This document shows, piece after piece, positions 57,121 through 64,000 of a stretch of DNA of 64,000 nucleotides. The position numbers were made by a program, and so were the translations under genes. The number at the start of each line of letters is the position of its first letter. Positions within the stretch are counted from its first letter, which is position 1. Origin of the DNA: Paludibacteraceae bacterium (lineage in GTDB: Bacteria; Bacteroidota; Bacteroidia; Bacteroidales; Paludibacteraceae); the NCBI GenBank assembly GCA_017478725.1, contig JAFVDD010000004.1, forward strand, positions 1-64,000. The letters run 5' to 3'. The notes beneath the pieces were generated by a model. It worked only from the letters and a program-made list of their open reading frames with translations. It was not told the origin of the DNA and made no database searches.

Positions 57121-58565
57121 CACACACCTTCAATTGGCGAATAGTATTCAAGACGATGGGCGTGCTGACCACGCTCGAAGCGCTGTTTATGCTTGTGCCA
57201 ACAGTAGCAGCCTGGTGGTATCATGAGGCTGATCTTGGGGCGTGGGTTGTTTCCTCGCTCATCACATGGCTCAGCAGTTGGTGGATGTTGCTGGCCGGGC
57301 GCAACGCAGAGAAGCGCGTAGGAGAGCGTGAAGGCTACGTGATTGTGGCTACTGTATGGGTCGTTTACTCGCTTTTCGGTCTGCTGCCGTATTGGCTCAG
57401 TGGTGCATTGCCGTCGCTGACCGATGCGTGGTATGAGACTATGGCCGGCTTCACGACCACCGGCTCTACCGTCTTCACCGATGTGGCAGCCCAGACCCAT
57501 TCCGTGTTGTTATGGCGCGCACTCTCCCAATGGATAGGCGGTATGGGAATCATTGTGCTTTCCGTAGCTATCCTGCCTATGTTCGGCTTAGGAGGAATGC
57601 AGCTCTATAGCGCCGAAGTAACAGGCGTGAGCTATGAAAAACTCAGTCCGCGTATAGCAGACACAGCCAAACACATGTGGATTACCTATATCAGCCTGAC
57701 GATAGTCGAAGGACTGCTTCTCTGGCTTTTCGGCATGAGAGGATTTGACGCGCTATGCCACTCGATGGCTACTATTTCTACCGGAGGTTTTGCTACGCAT
57801 AATGACAGCGTTATTGCATTCAATCCCGCGATCCAATGGACGATACTCCTGTTTATGCTCATGTCGGGTATCAATTTCACACAACTCATCTATGCTTTCC
57901 GCGGCAAACCTCAACGGATGTGGCATGACGAAGAGACACGCTGGTATGTCAGTGCCTGTATCATAGCAGGCTCCGTACTCGCCTTGGGACTATCCGTCCA
58001 TACCCACGCATTGAGCAGTATCCGTATAGGTTTCTTTACGGCGATAGCCACCATCACCTCTACCGGTTTTGTGGCGTCCGACTATATGCTCTGGCCGCCC
58101 ATATTATGGATGCTGGTCTTCTTCCTGATGTTTACCGGCGGCGCTTCCGGCTCCACCTCCGGAGGTGTCAAATGGGTGCGTCTGGCAATCTTTGCCAAAT
58201 CGGCTCTGGCGGAAATCAAACGCCGTATTCACCCCAACGCTGTTATCCCCGTGAGGTTCAACGGCAATACTGTGCGCGAAGTGACCACCAGTAATATAAT
58301 GGCGTTCATGTTCTTCTATGTGCTGATTATTGTTGTCGCTTCCATATGTTTCTGTGCGTGCGGGATCGGTTTTGACGAAGCACTTGGCATTGCCGTTTCC
58401 ATGATCGGCAACGTAGGAGTGTCTATCGGCCAATGGGGCTCCAGCGGGTGTTATGCTGCGCTGCCGGCAGTAGCCAAATGGATAGCTACGTTTGTCATGC
58501 TGATCGGCCGTCTGGAGATTTTCACGGTGCTGTTGCTGTTCAGCCGGGCACTTTGGAAAAAATAA
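57117..58565 (+). CDS. trkH: Trk potassium transporter membrane subunit TrkH
   Basis: A 482-residue membrane protein of the TrkH/KtrB family. Selectivity-loop segments are visible as MAGFTTTGSTVF, MATISTGGFATHNDS, IATITSTGFVASDY and SMIGNVGVSIG, the fourfold TxG pattern of the pore. It conducts potassium into the cell with TrkA. It starts within the last codons of trkA. Confidence 0.95.
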   Translation: MTHTFNWRIVFKTMGVLTTLEALFMLVPTVAAWWYHEADLGAWVVSSLITWLSSWWMLLAGRNAEKRVGEREGYVIVATVWVVYSLFGLLPYWLSGALPSLTDAWYETMAGFTTTGSTVFTDVAAQTHSVLLWRALSQWIGGMGIIVLSVAILPMFGLGGMQLYSAEVTGVSYEKLSPRIADTAKHMWITYISLTIVEGLLLWLFGMRGFDALCHSMATISTGGFATHNDSVIAFNPAIQWTILLFMLMSGINFTQLIYAFRGKPQRMWHDEETRWYVSACIIAGSVLALGLSVHTHALSSIRIGFFTAIATITSTGFVASDYMLWPPILWMLVFFLMFTGGASGSTSGGVKWVRLAIFAKSALAEIKRRIHPNAVIPVRFNGNTVREVTTSNIMAFMFFYVLIIVVASICFCACGIGFDEALGIAVSMIGNVGVSIGQWGSSGCYAALPAVAKWIATFVMLIGRLEIFTVLLLFSRALWKK

Positions 58566-58586
58566 GGGTGAAAGGGAAGAGGAGCA

Positions 58587-59936
58587 GTGAAACCACGTCA
58601 AGTATTATTATTCATCGCTTTGGTCATGACCTGTCTGGCGGTCATGTGTATCGCGGTTCCCCGGCGGTTGCCGTGCGGAGAGTATATACTGCGCTGGCCC
58701 TCGATAGCCGAGGTGTTGGATCTGCCTTCCGCGCAAACCTCAGAAACGGAGCCGACGGATGATGAGTTAGCGGATGAAGAACCGGCGGAATCCTCCGCGT
58801 TCCTTGCTTTGGCGGATACGGTTGCGATAGATACAATCCCCGAACCGGTGAAACAGCCCAAGATACCCGCTTTGCAGGTGGATTCGACCACCGACAGCCG
58901 TCTTTTCCTTGCCCGATTCTATGTCTCGCTAAGCCAAACAGGTGAACACAAAGTGCGTGTCATGCATTACGGTGACAGCCAGATAGAGGAAGACCGTATG
59001 ACTGCTGAGATCCGTCGTGCACTCCAGTCGCGCTATGGCGGAGCCGGAGTAGGGCTGGTTCCTTTGGTGCAAACCATTCCCAGCCGGGCGGTTCATCAGG
59101 AGTTGCATATGAACGGCCGTCTGATTACACCCCAACAGGGTCCCAGACGCTACCTTGTTCACGGGCCGAAGCGCACGCAACGCAAGGACGGTCTGTACGG
59201 GCCCATGGGGCAGATGGCGGTCATGAATGACAGTCTGACGCCGGGCAGTGAGCAACTGGTAAGTATCGTCGAGCCATTGGACGGAGGTCCTCGCTATTCC
59301 AGTATGCGCGTTTGGGCGGACACAACCATTCACTATACATGCAGCAGTGACACATTTTGGCTTAGCGGAAAGGGAAATGTGTATGCACTCTCGCAGGAAA
59401 CAGACACTGGCGTTATTGTGGATAATATTCCTATGCGCGGATGTCTGGGCTTGGTATTCACCAAAATAGATTCCGCCCAGCTCGCCCGCTTTTATGCCCA
59501 AGAGAATGTGACGCTCATAATCATGCAGTTTGGAGGCAATGCTATCCCCTTCAATGAGACGCCATCCACTATCCGGGCGATTGTCAAAGGCTTGCGCCAG
59601 CAGGTAAGATACTTGCAGACATGTGCTCCGGAAGCCAGTTTCCTGTTTGTAGGACCGAGCGACATGATCACCACGATAGACGGCGTAGAACAAACCTATC
59701 CGATGGTACCGTATATGGATCGGTTGCTGCGCAAAATGGCGCTGGAAGAGAATATCGCCTATTTTAGTTTATACCGGTGGATGGGTGGCAGCGGAAGTAT
59801 GCAACACTGGCAGGAAACGGGATTAGCCGGAGCAGATGGCGTCCATTTCACGCGTGCCGGAGCACGCAAGGCCGGCAAAGCCCTTGTAGAATGGCTGATA
59901 GACGGGATACCCGCCAATACACCGTCCGATGATTAG
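58587..59936 (+). CDS. SGNH/GDSL-type hydrolase-like protein
   Basis: A 449-residue protein with one N-terminal membrane helix and an acidic linker (about 45-95), then an SGNH domain. Block I is YGDSQIEEDRMT (Ser in GDSQ), block III has FGGNAI, and block V is ADGVHFTRAGARKAG with the Asp-His pair. It should be an acyl-esterase or acyl-transferase on the outer face of the inner membrane. It lies 6 bp before the MBOAT gene, the arrangement of polysaccharide O-acetylation pairs (AlgI/AlgX-like). Confidence 0.85.
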   Translation: MKPRQVLLFIALVMTCLAVMCIAVPRRLPCGEYILRWPSIAEVLDLPSAQTSETEPTDDELADEEPAESSAFLALADTVAIDTIPEPVKQPKIPALQVDSTTDSRLFLARFYVSLSQTGEHKVRVMHYGDSQIEEDRMTAEIRRALQSRYGGAGVGLVPLVQTIPSRAVHQELHMNGRLITPQQGPRRYLVHGPKRTQRKDGLYGPMGQMAVMNDSLTPGSEQLVSIVEPLDGGPRYSSMRVWADTTIHYTCSSDTFWLSGKGNVYALSQETDTGVIVDNIPMRGCLGLVFTKIDSAQLARFYAQENVTLIIMQFGGNAIPFNETPSTIRAIVKGLRQQVRYLQTCAPEASFLFVGPSDMITTIDGVEQTYPMVPYMDRLLRKMALEENIAYFSLYRWMGGSGSMQHWQETGLAGADGVHFTRAGARKAGKALVEWLIDGIPANTPSDD

Positions 59937-59942
59937 CAACGA

Positions 59943-61835
59943 ATGTCCTTTCTTCATCACATATTAGCTTTTGATGCCAACTCTCCGTTGCTATTCACCC
60001 AGTTTTATTTCTGGGCGTTCTTTGCGTTGGTATATGCGCTTTTTGCACTCATAATGGCGAATGGCAAAGGGCGAATAGCAAATGGCAGATTGCACTTGCG
60101 GAATGTGTATCTCCTTTTTGTGAGTTGGTTCTTTTATTATAAAACGAGCGGGCTTTTCCTGTTGATATTGGTATTTGTGACATTAAGCGACTGGCTGATA
60201 GCCGGCAGAATCAAAGCCAACAGCCAACGGCCGGCAGCCAAAGTACTGTTAGCACTCTCAGTGGTCATCGACCTTGGTCTGCTCGCCTATTTCAAGTACG
60301 CCTATTTCTTTACCAATTTTGTCAACGACCTTTTCGGTACCGGCTTTCGGGTATTTGATGTCTTTGCCTATATAGGCAACGGTTTCAGTACGGCAGGACG
60401 TTTCTCGGTGGACACTATTGTGCTGCCGGTAGGCATATCGTTCTATATCTTCCAGGTTATTTCCTACACCTCGGATGTTTATCACGGGCGGATTCAACCG
60501 GTGCGCAATATATTGGATTTCGGTTTCTATGTGTCGTTCTTCCCGCAGCTGGTAGCCGGTCCGATTGTCAGGGCGGAGGAGTTTATTCCGCAACTCTACA
60601 AGCCGTTCAGGCTCAGCCGGAGGGCTTTTGGTATAGCCGTGTTCTGGATACTCAACGGCTTGGCGAAGAAAATCATTATGTCCGATTATCTGGCGGTGAA
60701 TATCATTGATCGCGTGTTTGACAATCCGTTGCTATTCTCCGGTTTCGAGAATCTGTTTGCTCTTTTTGCCTATTCGCTTCAGGTTTATGCGGATTTCTCG
60801 GGATATACGGATATAGCAATCGGCGTGGCAATGTTGTTAGGCTTTTATTTGCCCCAAAACTTTGATTCTCCCTATAAATCCAAGAATCCTCAGGAGTTCT
60901 GGCGTCGCTGGCATATGTCGTTAGGCCGATGGCTGAAGACGTATTTGTATATTCCTCTGGGAGGAAACCGTTCTATAGGTTTCGGCACCTATTTCTGGTG
61001 GACTCTGATAGCCGTTGTATCCGCTGCGCTTACCGACTGGTGGTGGATGCTGGTTCTTTTTGCGTTGTTTATGGCTGTGGTAGCTGTAATGAATTCTCCG
61101 CTTTTCAGGGAGAGAATGGGAGCAGAAAGACGCAAACTCCTTTATTCCAACCTCAATTCGTTTATAACGCAGGTATTAGGCGGATTGTGGCACGGGGCAA
61201 GCTGGAACTTTATTATATGGGGCGGTATCAACGGTATTGGAATGATAGTCAACAAGATATGGCGTGAACAGAACTGGCATGTGCGTTTTGCCTCCATAAC
61301 CATCCTGACTTTCGGACTTGTGGCACTTGACTACGCATATAATCTTCCGGTTTGGAGGCTTTTCAGTTTCTGGTCAGCCATTGTATGGGTGGGGACTGCT
61401 ATCCGCTATATTTATTGGCTCTGCGAGGGTAGGGATACACCCCTTACCAATTCTATCGCGCAGGCATGGGCGATTCTGCAAACCTTCACTTTCATCACAT
61501 TCACGCGCTTGTTTTTCCGCTCGTCAAGCAATCTGGATCCGGCTACGGCCAATGAAGTGGCGTGGGCAACGGCGAAGAATATGGTCAACCAGATCGGTGG
61601 AGCGTGGAATAACGCTATTATACCCGAGTTTGTTTACGAATACCGATGGGTAGTGGCGATGTTCATAGCGGGCATGGCAATCCACTGGCTACCGGCCAAT
61701 TGGAAACGCCGTTACCGTCTTTGGTTCTCAGCTATGCCTCTGTGGCTCATGGTTGCAGTTGTGTGCCTTGCCATCTTTGTGATCTACCAGTTTGTGACAG
61801 CTGACATGCAACCGTTCATTTATTTCCAGTTTTAA
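59943..61835 (+). CDS. MBOAT-family O-acyltransferase
   Basis: A 630-residue polytopic membrane protein. FWRRWHMSLGRWLKTYLYIPLGG and GLWHGASWNFIIWGGING, the latter with the conserved His, define the AlgI/DltB-type MBOAT family. It should move acyl groups across the membrane for the upstream SGNH protein to attach to a surface polymer. Residues about 38-52 are coded by an in-frame heptamer run (60054-60095). The length exceeds AlgI (about 480-520), with extra helices at the C-terminus. Confidence 0.92.
   Translation: MSFLHHILAFDANSPLLFTQFYFWAFFALVYALFALIMANGKGRIANGRLHLRNVYLLFVSWFFYYKTSGLFLLILVFVTLSDWLIAGRIKANSQRPAAKVLLALSVVIDLGLLAYFKYAYFFTNFVNDLFGTGFRVFDVFAYIGNGFSTAGRFSVDTIVLPVGISFYIFQVISYTSDVYHGRIQPVRNILDFGFYVSFFPQLVAGPIVRAEEFIPQLYKPFRLSRRAFGIAVFWILNGLAKKIIMSDYLAVNIIDRVFDNPLLFSGFENLFALFAYSLQVYADFSGYTDIAIGVAMLLGFYLPQNFDSPYKSKNPQEFWRRWHMSLGRWLKTYLYIPLGGNRSIGFGTYFWWTLIAVVSAALTDWWWMLVLFALFMAVVAVMNSPLFRERMGAERRKLLYSNLNSFITQVLGGLWHGASWNFIIWGGINGIGMIVNKIWREQNWHVRFASITILTFGLVALDYAYNLPVWRLFSFWSAIVWVGTAIRYIYWLCEGRDTPLTNSIAQAWAILQTFTFITFTRLFFRSSSNLDPATANEVAWATAKNMVNQIGGAWNNAIIPEFVYEYRWVVAMFIAGMAIHWLPANWKRRYRLWFSAMPLWLMVAVVCLAIFVIYQFVTADMQPFIYFQF
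60054..60095 (+). repeat. In-frame heptamers in the MBOAT gene
   Basis: ATGGCGA, ATGGCAA, AGGGCGA, ATAGCAA, ATGGCAG, ATTGCAC. The word GGCGAAT is shared with the run in the methyltransferase gene at 32536-32556. It encodes a polar loop between the first two membrane helices. Confidence 0.85.
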
Positions 61836-61865
61836 CAGGGCATTTGCATGAAATAGCAACAATAT

Positions 61866-62480
61866 ATGCGGATAATAGGTCTCACAGGAGGAATAGGCAG
61901 CGGGAAATCCACTATAGCCCGCGAATTGGTTCGCCGCGGTTATCCGGTGTATGATTGCGACCGGGAAGCGAAGCGTGTCATCACGGACAACCCGGATATC
62001 AGGGATGCCATCATTGCGCTGCTGGGCGAAAAGGCATTTGACGGCAACACCTATAATACCGCATATGTCAGCCGGCGTGTATTTGCAGACTCCGGTTTGC
62101 TGAAACAGCTGAACGCTATTGTGCATCCGGCTGTCATCCATGATCTTAAAGCCTTAAGCGAATCGGATAATCGCCATTCCGCCATATTGTTTGTAGAATC
62201 TGCCATTCTCCATGAAGCCGGCGTAGACCGGTTATGCGAGGCTGTCATAGTGGTAGAAGCTCCGGAAAAATTGCGGATAGAGCGGACGATAGCCCGTGAT
62301 TATAATGGCGCGAATACCGCGGAAAACAGAAACAAGGTATGCGCGCGTATTCAATCGCAATATGCAAAAATGCAGGATATCAAGCAAGAGGGCAAGCCGA
62401 CAGCGGTCATCCTGAACGACGGAACCCTGTCCATTACGGAAATAGCAGATGAAATACTTGGAATAATTGCCGAAATATAG
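61866..62480 (+). CDS. coaE: Dephospho-CoA kinase
   Basis: A 204-residue P-loop kinase that phosphorylates dephospho-CoA in the last step of CoA synthesis. MRIIGLTGGIGSGKSTIARE is the Walker A start, YPVYDCDREAKRVI the substrate region, and the length is normal. It follows the MBOAT gene by 30 bp. The three acyl-CoA ligases of this window would use its product, but there is no linkage. Confidence 0.95.
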   Translation: MRIIGLTGGIGSGKSTIARELVRRGYPVYDCDREAKRVITDNPDIRDAIIALLGEKAFDGNTYNTAYVSRRVFADSGLLKQLNAIVHPAVIHDLKALSESDNRHSAILFVESAILHEAGVDRLCEAVIVVEAPEKLRIERTIARDYNGANTAENRNKVCARIQSQYAKMQDIKQEGKPTAVILNDGTLSITEIADEILGIIAEI

Positions 62481-62516
62481 AAAAAACGATTATTTTCAAA
62501 AAAAAGCGCATAAATA

Positions 62517-62548
62517 TTTGGTCAATTCAAAAAAAAGTAGTAATTTTG
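62517..62548 (+). promoter_or_regulatory. Promoter of the rplM-rpsI-rpsB genes
   Basis: TTTG at 62517-62520, GTCAATTC, an A-tract, GTAG and TAATTTTG at 62541-62548, spacer 20 bp. The leader to rplM is about 149 nt. Confidence 0.88.
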
Positions 62549-62554
62549 CAGCCG

Positions 62555-62703
62555 TTTTGCGCGTGTGGTTCGCGCGTAGGTATAAAAACAATAGTATAAA
62601 TCGCCGTACTGGGCAGTGGATTAACGTGAAACGTACATCGTACATTTGTAAATCGTAAATCGTAAATGATGTCTGTCGGTTCGGCCTAAAACAAACAAAA
62701 TTA
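62555..62703 (+). promoter_or_regulatory. rplM leader with hairpin and heptamers
   Basis: The leader begins with a GCGCG/CGCGC hairpin (around 62560-62577) and contains the run ACATCGT, ACATTTGT, AAATCGT, AAATCGT, AAATGAT (62635-62670), in the 7-8-7-7 spacing also seen near 6124. Ribosomal operon leaders often bind one of their own products; nothing here proves that. Confidence 0.5.
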
Positions 62704-63159
62704 ATGGAATACAACAGTTACAAAACAGTGTCTGTTAACAAAGCAACGGCTCAGAAAGAGTTTGTTGTAGTGGACGCTGAAGGCCAGATTCTCGGCCGTA
62801 TGGCTACCAAGGTAGCCAAGTTGTTGCGCGGTAAGTACAAACCGTCGTACACACCGAATGTAGATTGCGGTGACAATGTGATTATTGTAAATGCTGCCAA
62901 AGTGCAACTCACCGGCAACAAATGGAACGATCGCGTGTATGTTCGCTATACCGGTTTCCCCGGTGGTCAGCGTGAGTTTACTCCTGCTGATTTGATGGCG
63001 AAAGGCGCAGACAAACTCGTTCGCCGCGTAATAAAAGGTATGCTGCCGAAGAACCGCCTTGGTGCTCGCCAGATTACCAATCTCTACATTTTTGATGGTC
63101 CCGAGCACAATATGCAGGCTCAGCAACCCAAACAAATTGATATTAACACTTTGAAATAA
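62704..63159 (+). CDS. rplM: 50S ribosomal protein L13
   Basis: A 151-residue protein. VVVDAEGQILGRMATKVAKLLRG and DNVIIVNAAKVQLTGNKW followed by HNMQAQQP fit bacterial L13. It binds 23S rRNA early in assembly. It is 9 bp upstream of rpsI, the conserved L13-S9 pair. Confidence 0.98.
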   Translation: MEYNSYKTVSVNKATAQKEFVVVDAEGQILGRMATKVAKLLRGKYKPSYTPNVDCGDNVIIVNAAKVQLTGNKWNDRVYVRYTGFPGGQREFTPADLMAKGADKLVRRVIKGMLPKNRLGARQITNLYIFDGPEHNMQAQQPKQIDINTLK

Positions 63160-63168
63160 TAGAAGCAC

Positions 63169-63555
63169 ATGGAAACAGTTAATGCATTAGGTCGTCGTAA
63201 AGAGGCAGTAGCTCGCGTTTACGTCAATGAGGGTGCCGGCAAGATTACTATCAATGGTCGCGACATCGAGACATATTTCCCGTCTTCTATTCTGCGTTAT
63301 ATCGTTCTGCAGCCGCTGAACAAACTGGAGGCAGCCGGCAAGTACGATATCAAGGCTAACTTGGACGGCGGAGGATTCAAAGGTCAGGCAGAGGCTCTGC
63401 GTCTCGCTATTGCCCGCGCACTCGTCAAAATCAATCCGGAAGACAAAGCTGCATTGAAGGCAGAAGGCTTCATGACCCGTGATGCCCGTGAGGTAGAGCG
63501 TAAGAAACCCGGTCAGCCGAAGGCTCGCAAGCACTTCCAGTTCAGCAAGCGTTAA
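63169..63555 (+). CDS. rpsI: 30S ribosomal protein S9
   Basis: A 128-residue protein with the start VNALGRRKEAVARVYV and the C-terminal GQPKARKHFQFSKR, whose last Lys-Arg reaches the P-site tRNA. The second gene of the L13-S9 pair. Confidence 0.98.
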   Translation: METVNALGRRKEAVARVYVNEGAGKITINGRDIETYFPSSILRYIVLQPLNKLEAAGKYDIKANLDGGGFKGQAEALRLAIARALVKINPEDKAALKAEGFMTRDAREVERKKPGQPKARKHFQFSKR

Positions 63556-63573
63556 TCGCAACAACAATCCAAA

Positions 63574-63616
63574 TCGTGGGGATTCCTTCGGGACTACCTC
63601 ACGATTGTTTTGGTTG
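63574..63616 (+). terminator. Putative terminator between rpsI and rpsB
   Basis: AATCGTG (63577-63583) pairs with CACGATT (63600-63606) around a loop that holds a smaller CC/GG stem, followed by GTTTTGG. It would separate rpsI from rpsB or partly attenuate. The remaining bases to rpsB hold a further hairpin AAGCGCG-CGTA-CGCGCTT (63621-63638). Confidence 0.65.
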
Positions 63617-63736
63617 TCCAAAGCGCGCGTACGCGCTTGTGCGTATATTTATAATGTATTATGCGCATGAAAGACAATACCAAAATCAAGGGATTTTAAT
63701 CAAATAACCAATCAACATTTAACATTACACATCAAA

Positions 63737-64000
63737 ATGAGAACTAATTTTGATCAACTTCTTGAGGCTGGCGCACATTTCGGTCACCTCAAACGCAAAT
63801 GGAATCCGGCTATGGCTCCCTACATCTATATGGAGCGCAACGGTATTCACATCATTGACCTCAACAAAACAGTAGTCAAGATTGACGAAGCAGCAGAGGC
63901 ACTGAAGAACCTCGCACGCAGCGGTCGCAAAGTACTCTTCGTAGGAACCAAGAAACAGGCTCAGGAGGTAGTTGCCGCTCATGCTCAGGAAGTAGGCATG
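63737..64000 (+). CDS. rpsB: 30S ribosomal protein S2 (partial, runs off the window)
   Basis: The first 88 codons of S2. [24 protein letters not shown] and [12 protein letters not shown] are diagnostic. The reading frame is open at the window edge. It lies 181 bp downstream of rpsI with a hairpin between, so it may be a separate or attenuated unit. Confidence 0.96.
   Translation, partial: MRTNFDQLLEAGAHFGHLKRKWNPAMAPYIYMERNGIHIIDLNKTVVKIDEAAEALKNLARSGRKVLFVGTKKQAQEVVAAHAQEVGM

Noticed and set aside
1-64000. tRNA genes, rRNA, insertion sequences, integrases
   Set aside because: None were recognised by eye; short tRNAs could still be missed without a covariance search.

Overview
The window looks like a chromosomal segment of a Bacteroidales bacterium (Bacteroidota). 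The signs are Bacteroidetes-type promoters (TTTG, about 20 bp, then TAnnTTTG), a MurF-Alr fusion, a DAHP synthase-chorismate mutase fusion, DUF5686, DUF721 and THUMP-like methyltransferase genes, and several outer-membrane barrel and lipoprotein genes. I cannot place it to genus. No rRNA, tRNA, CRISPR array, insertion sequence or prophage was seen. The coding density is high.

Layout. 1-2400: an AraC regulator converges on glyA. 2474-11163 (minus): a long run that reads TonB receptor, DUF362-DUF1893 lipoprotein, NapH-NapG-like polyferredoxin, Tat-type Fe-S aldo/keto reductase, tatA, tatC, umuC; I read the middle of it as an undescribed envelope redox module with its own Tat genes. 11342-16000: an EFR1 ferredoxin, then two Na/Pi cotransporter paralogues around a small membrane ORF. 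16100-28018: lipid and general metabolism, with three acyl-CoA ligases, a DMT transporter, a TetR regulator with a candidate operator, a patatin phospholipase, gcvT, pepT, a lipoprotein and a 2-hydroxyacid dehydrogenase. 28180-31686: tcdA, a murF-alr fusion whose MurF part is strongly shortened, and an iron-type ABC ATPase. 32013-39772: a methyltransferase, SpoIID protein, glycosyltransferase and GlcNAc-type kinase on minus, then a plus-strand glycolipid operon (MGDG-synthase-like, LPG-synthase-like membrane protein, glycosyltransferase). 39773-45041 (minus): lipoprotein, aroG-aroQ, DUF5686 protein and a barrel. 45133-50631: glucosaminidase, DUF721, mutS2, barrel, metallophosphoesterase. 50636-53499 (minus): glycosyltransferase and a PL9-like secreted lyase. 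53900-64000 (plus): dxs-trkA-trkH, an SGNH-MBOAT acylation pair, coaE, then rplM-rpsI-rpsB (rpsB runs off the window).

Two features cut across the whole window. First, at least fourteen promoters share nearly the same extended sequence and a spacer of 20 bp (19 in two); three divergent gene pairs overlap their -33 boxes in one palindrome, and at least one gene (tcdA) is almost leaderless. Second, the window is full of very short degenerate tandem repeats in three periods. Heptamers lie at operon junctions and in frame inside genes such as tatC, dxs, an ABC ATPase and an MBOAT gene. Nine-mers lie in frame in mutS2 and a glycosyltransferase. Undecamers fill intergenic gaps, often starting exactly at the stop codon of the upstream gene. 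Related units recur at distant loci, which suggests an active sequence-generating or copying process. This is the strongest candidate for something undescribed here, next to the redox module.
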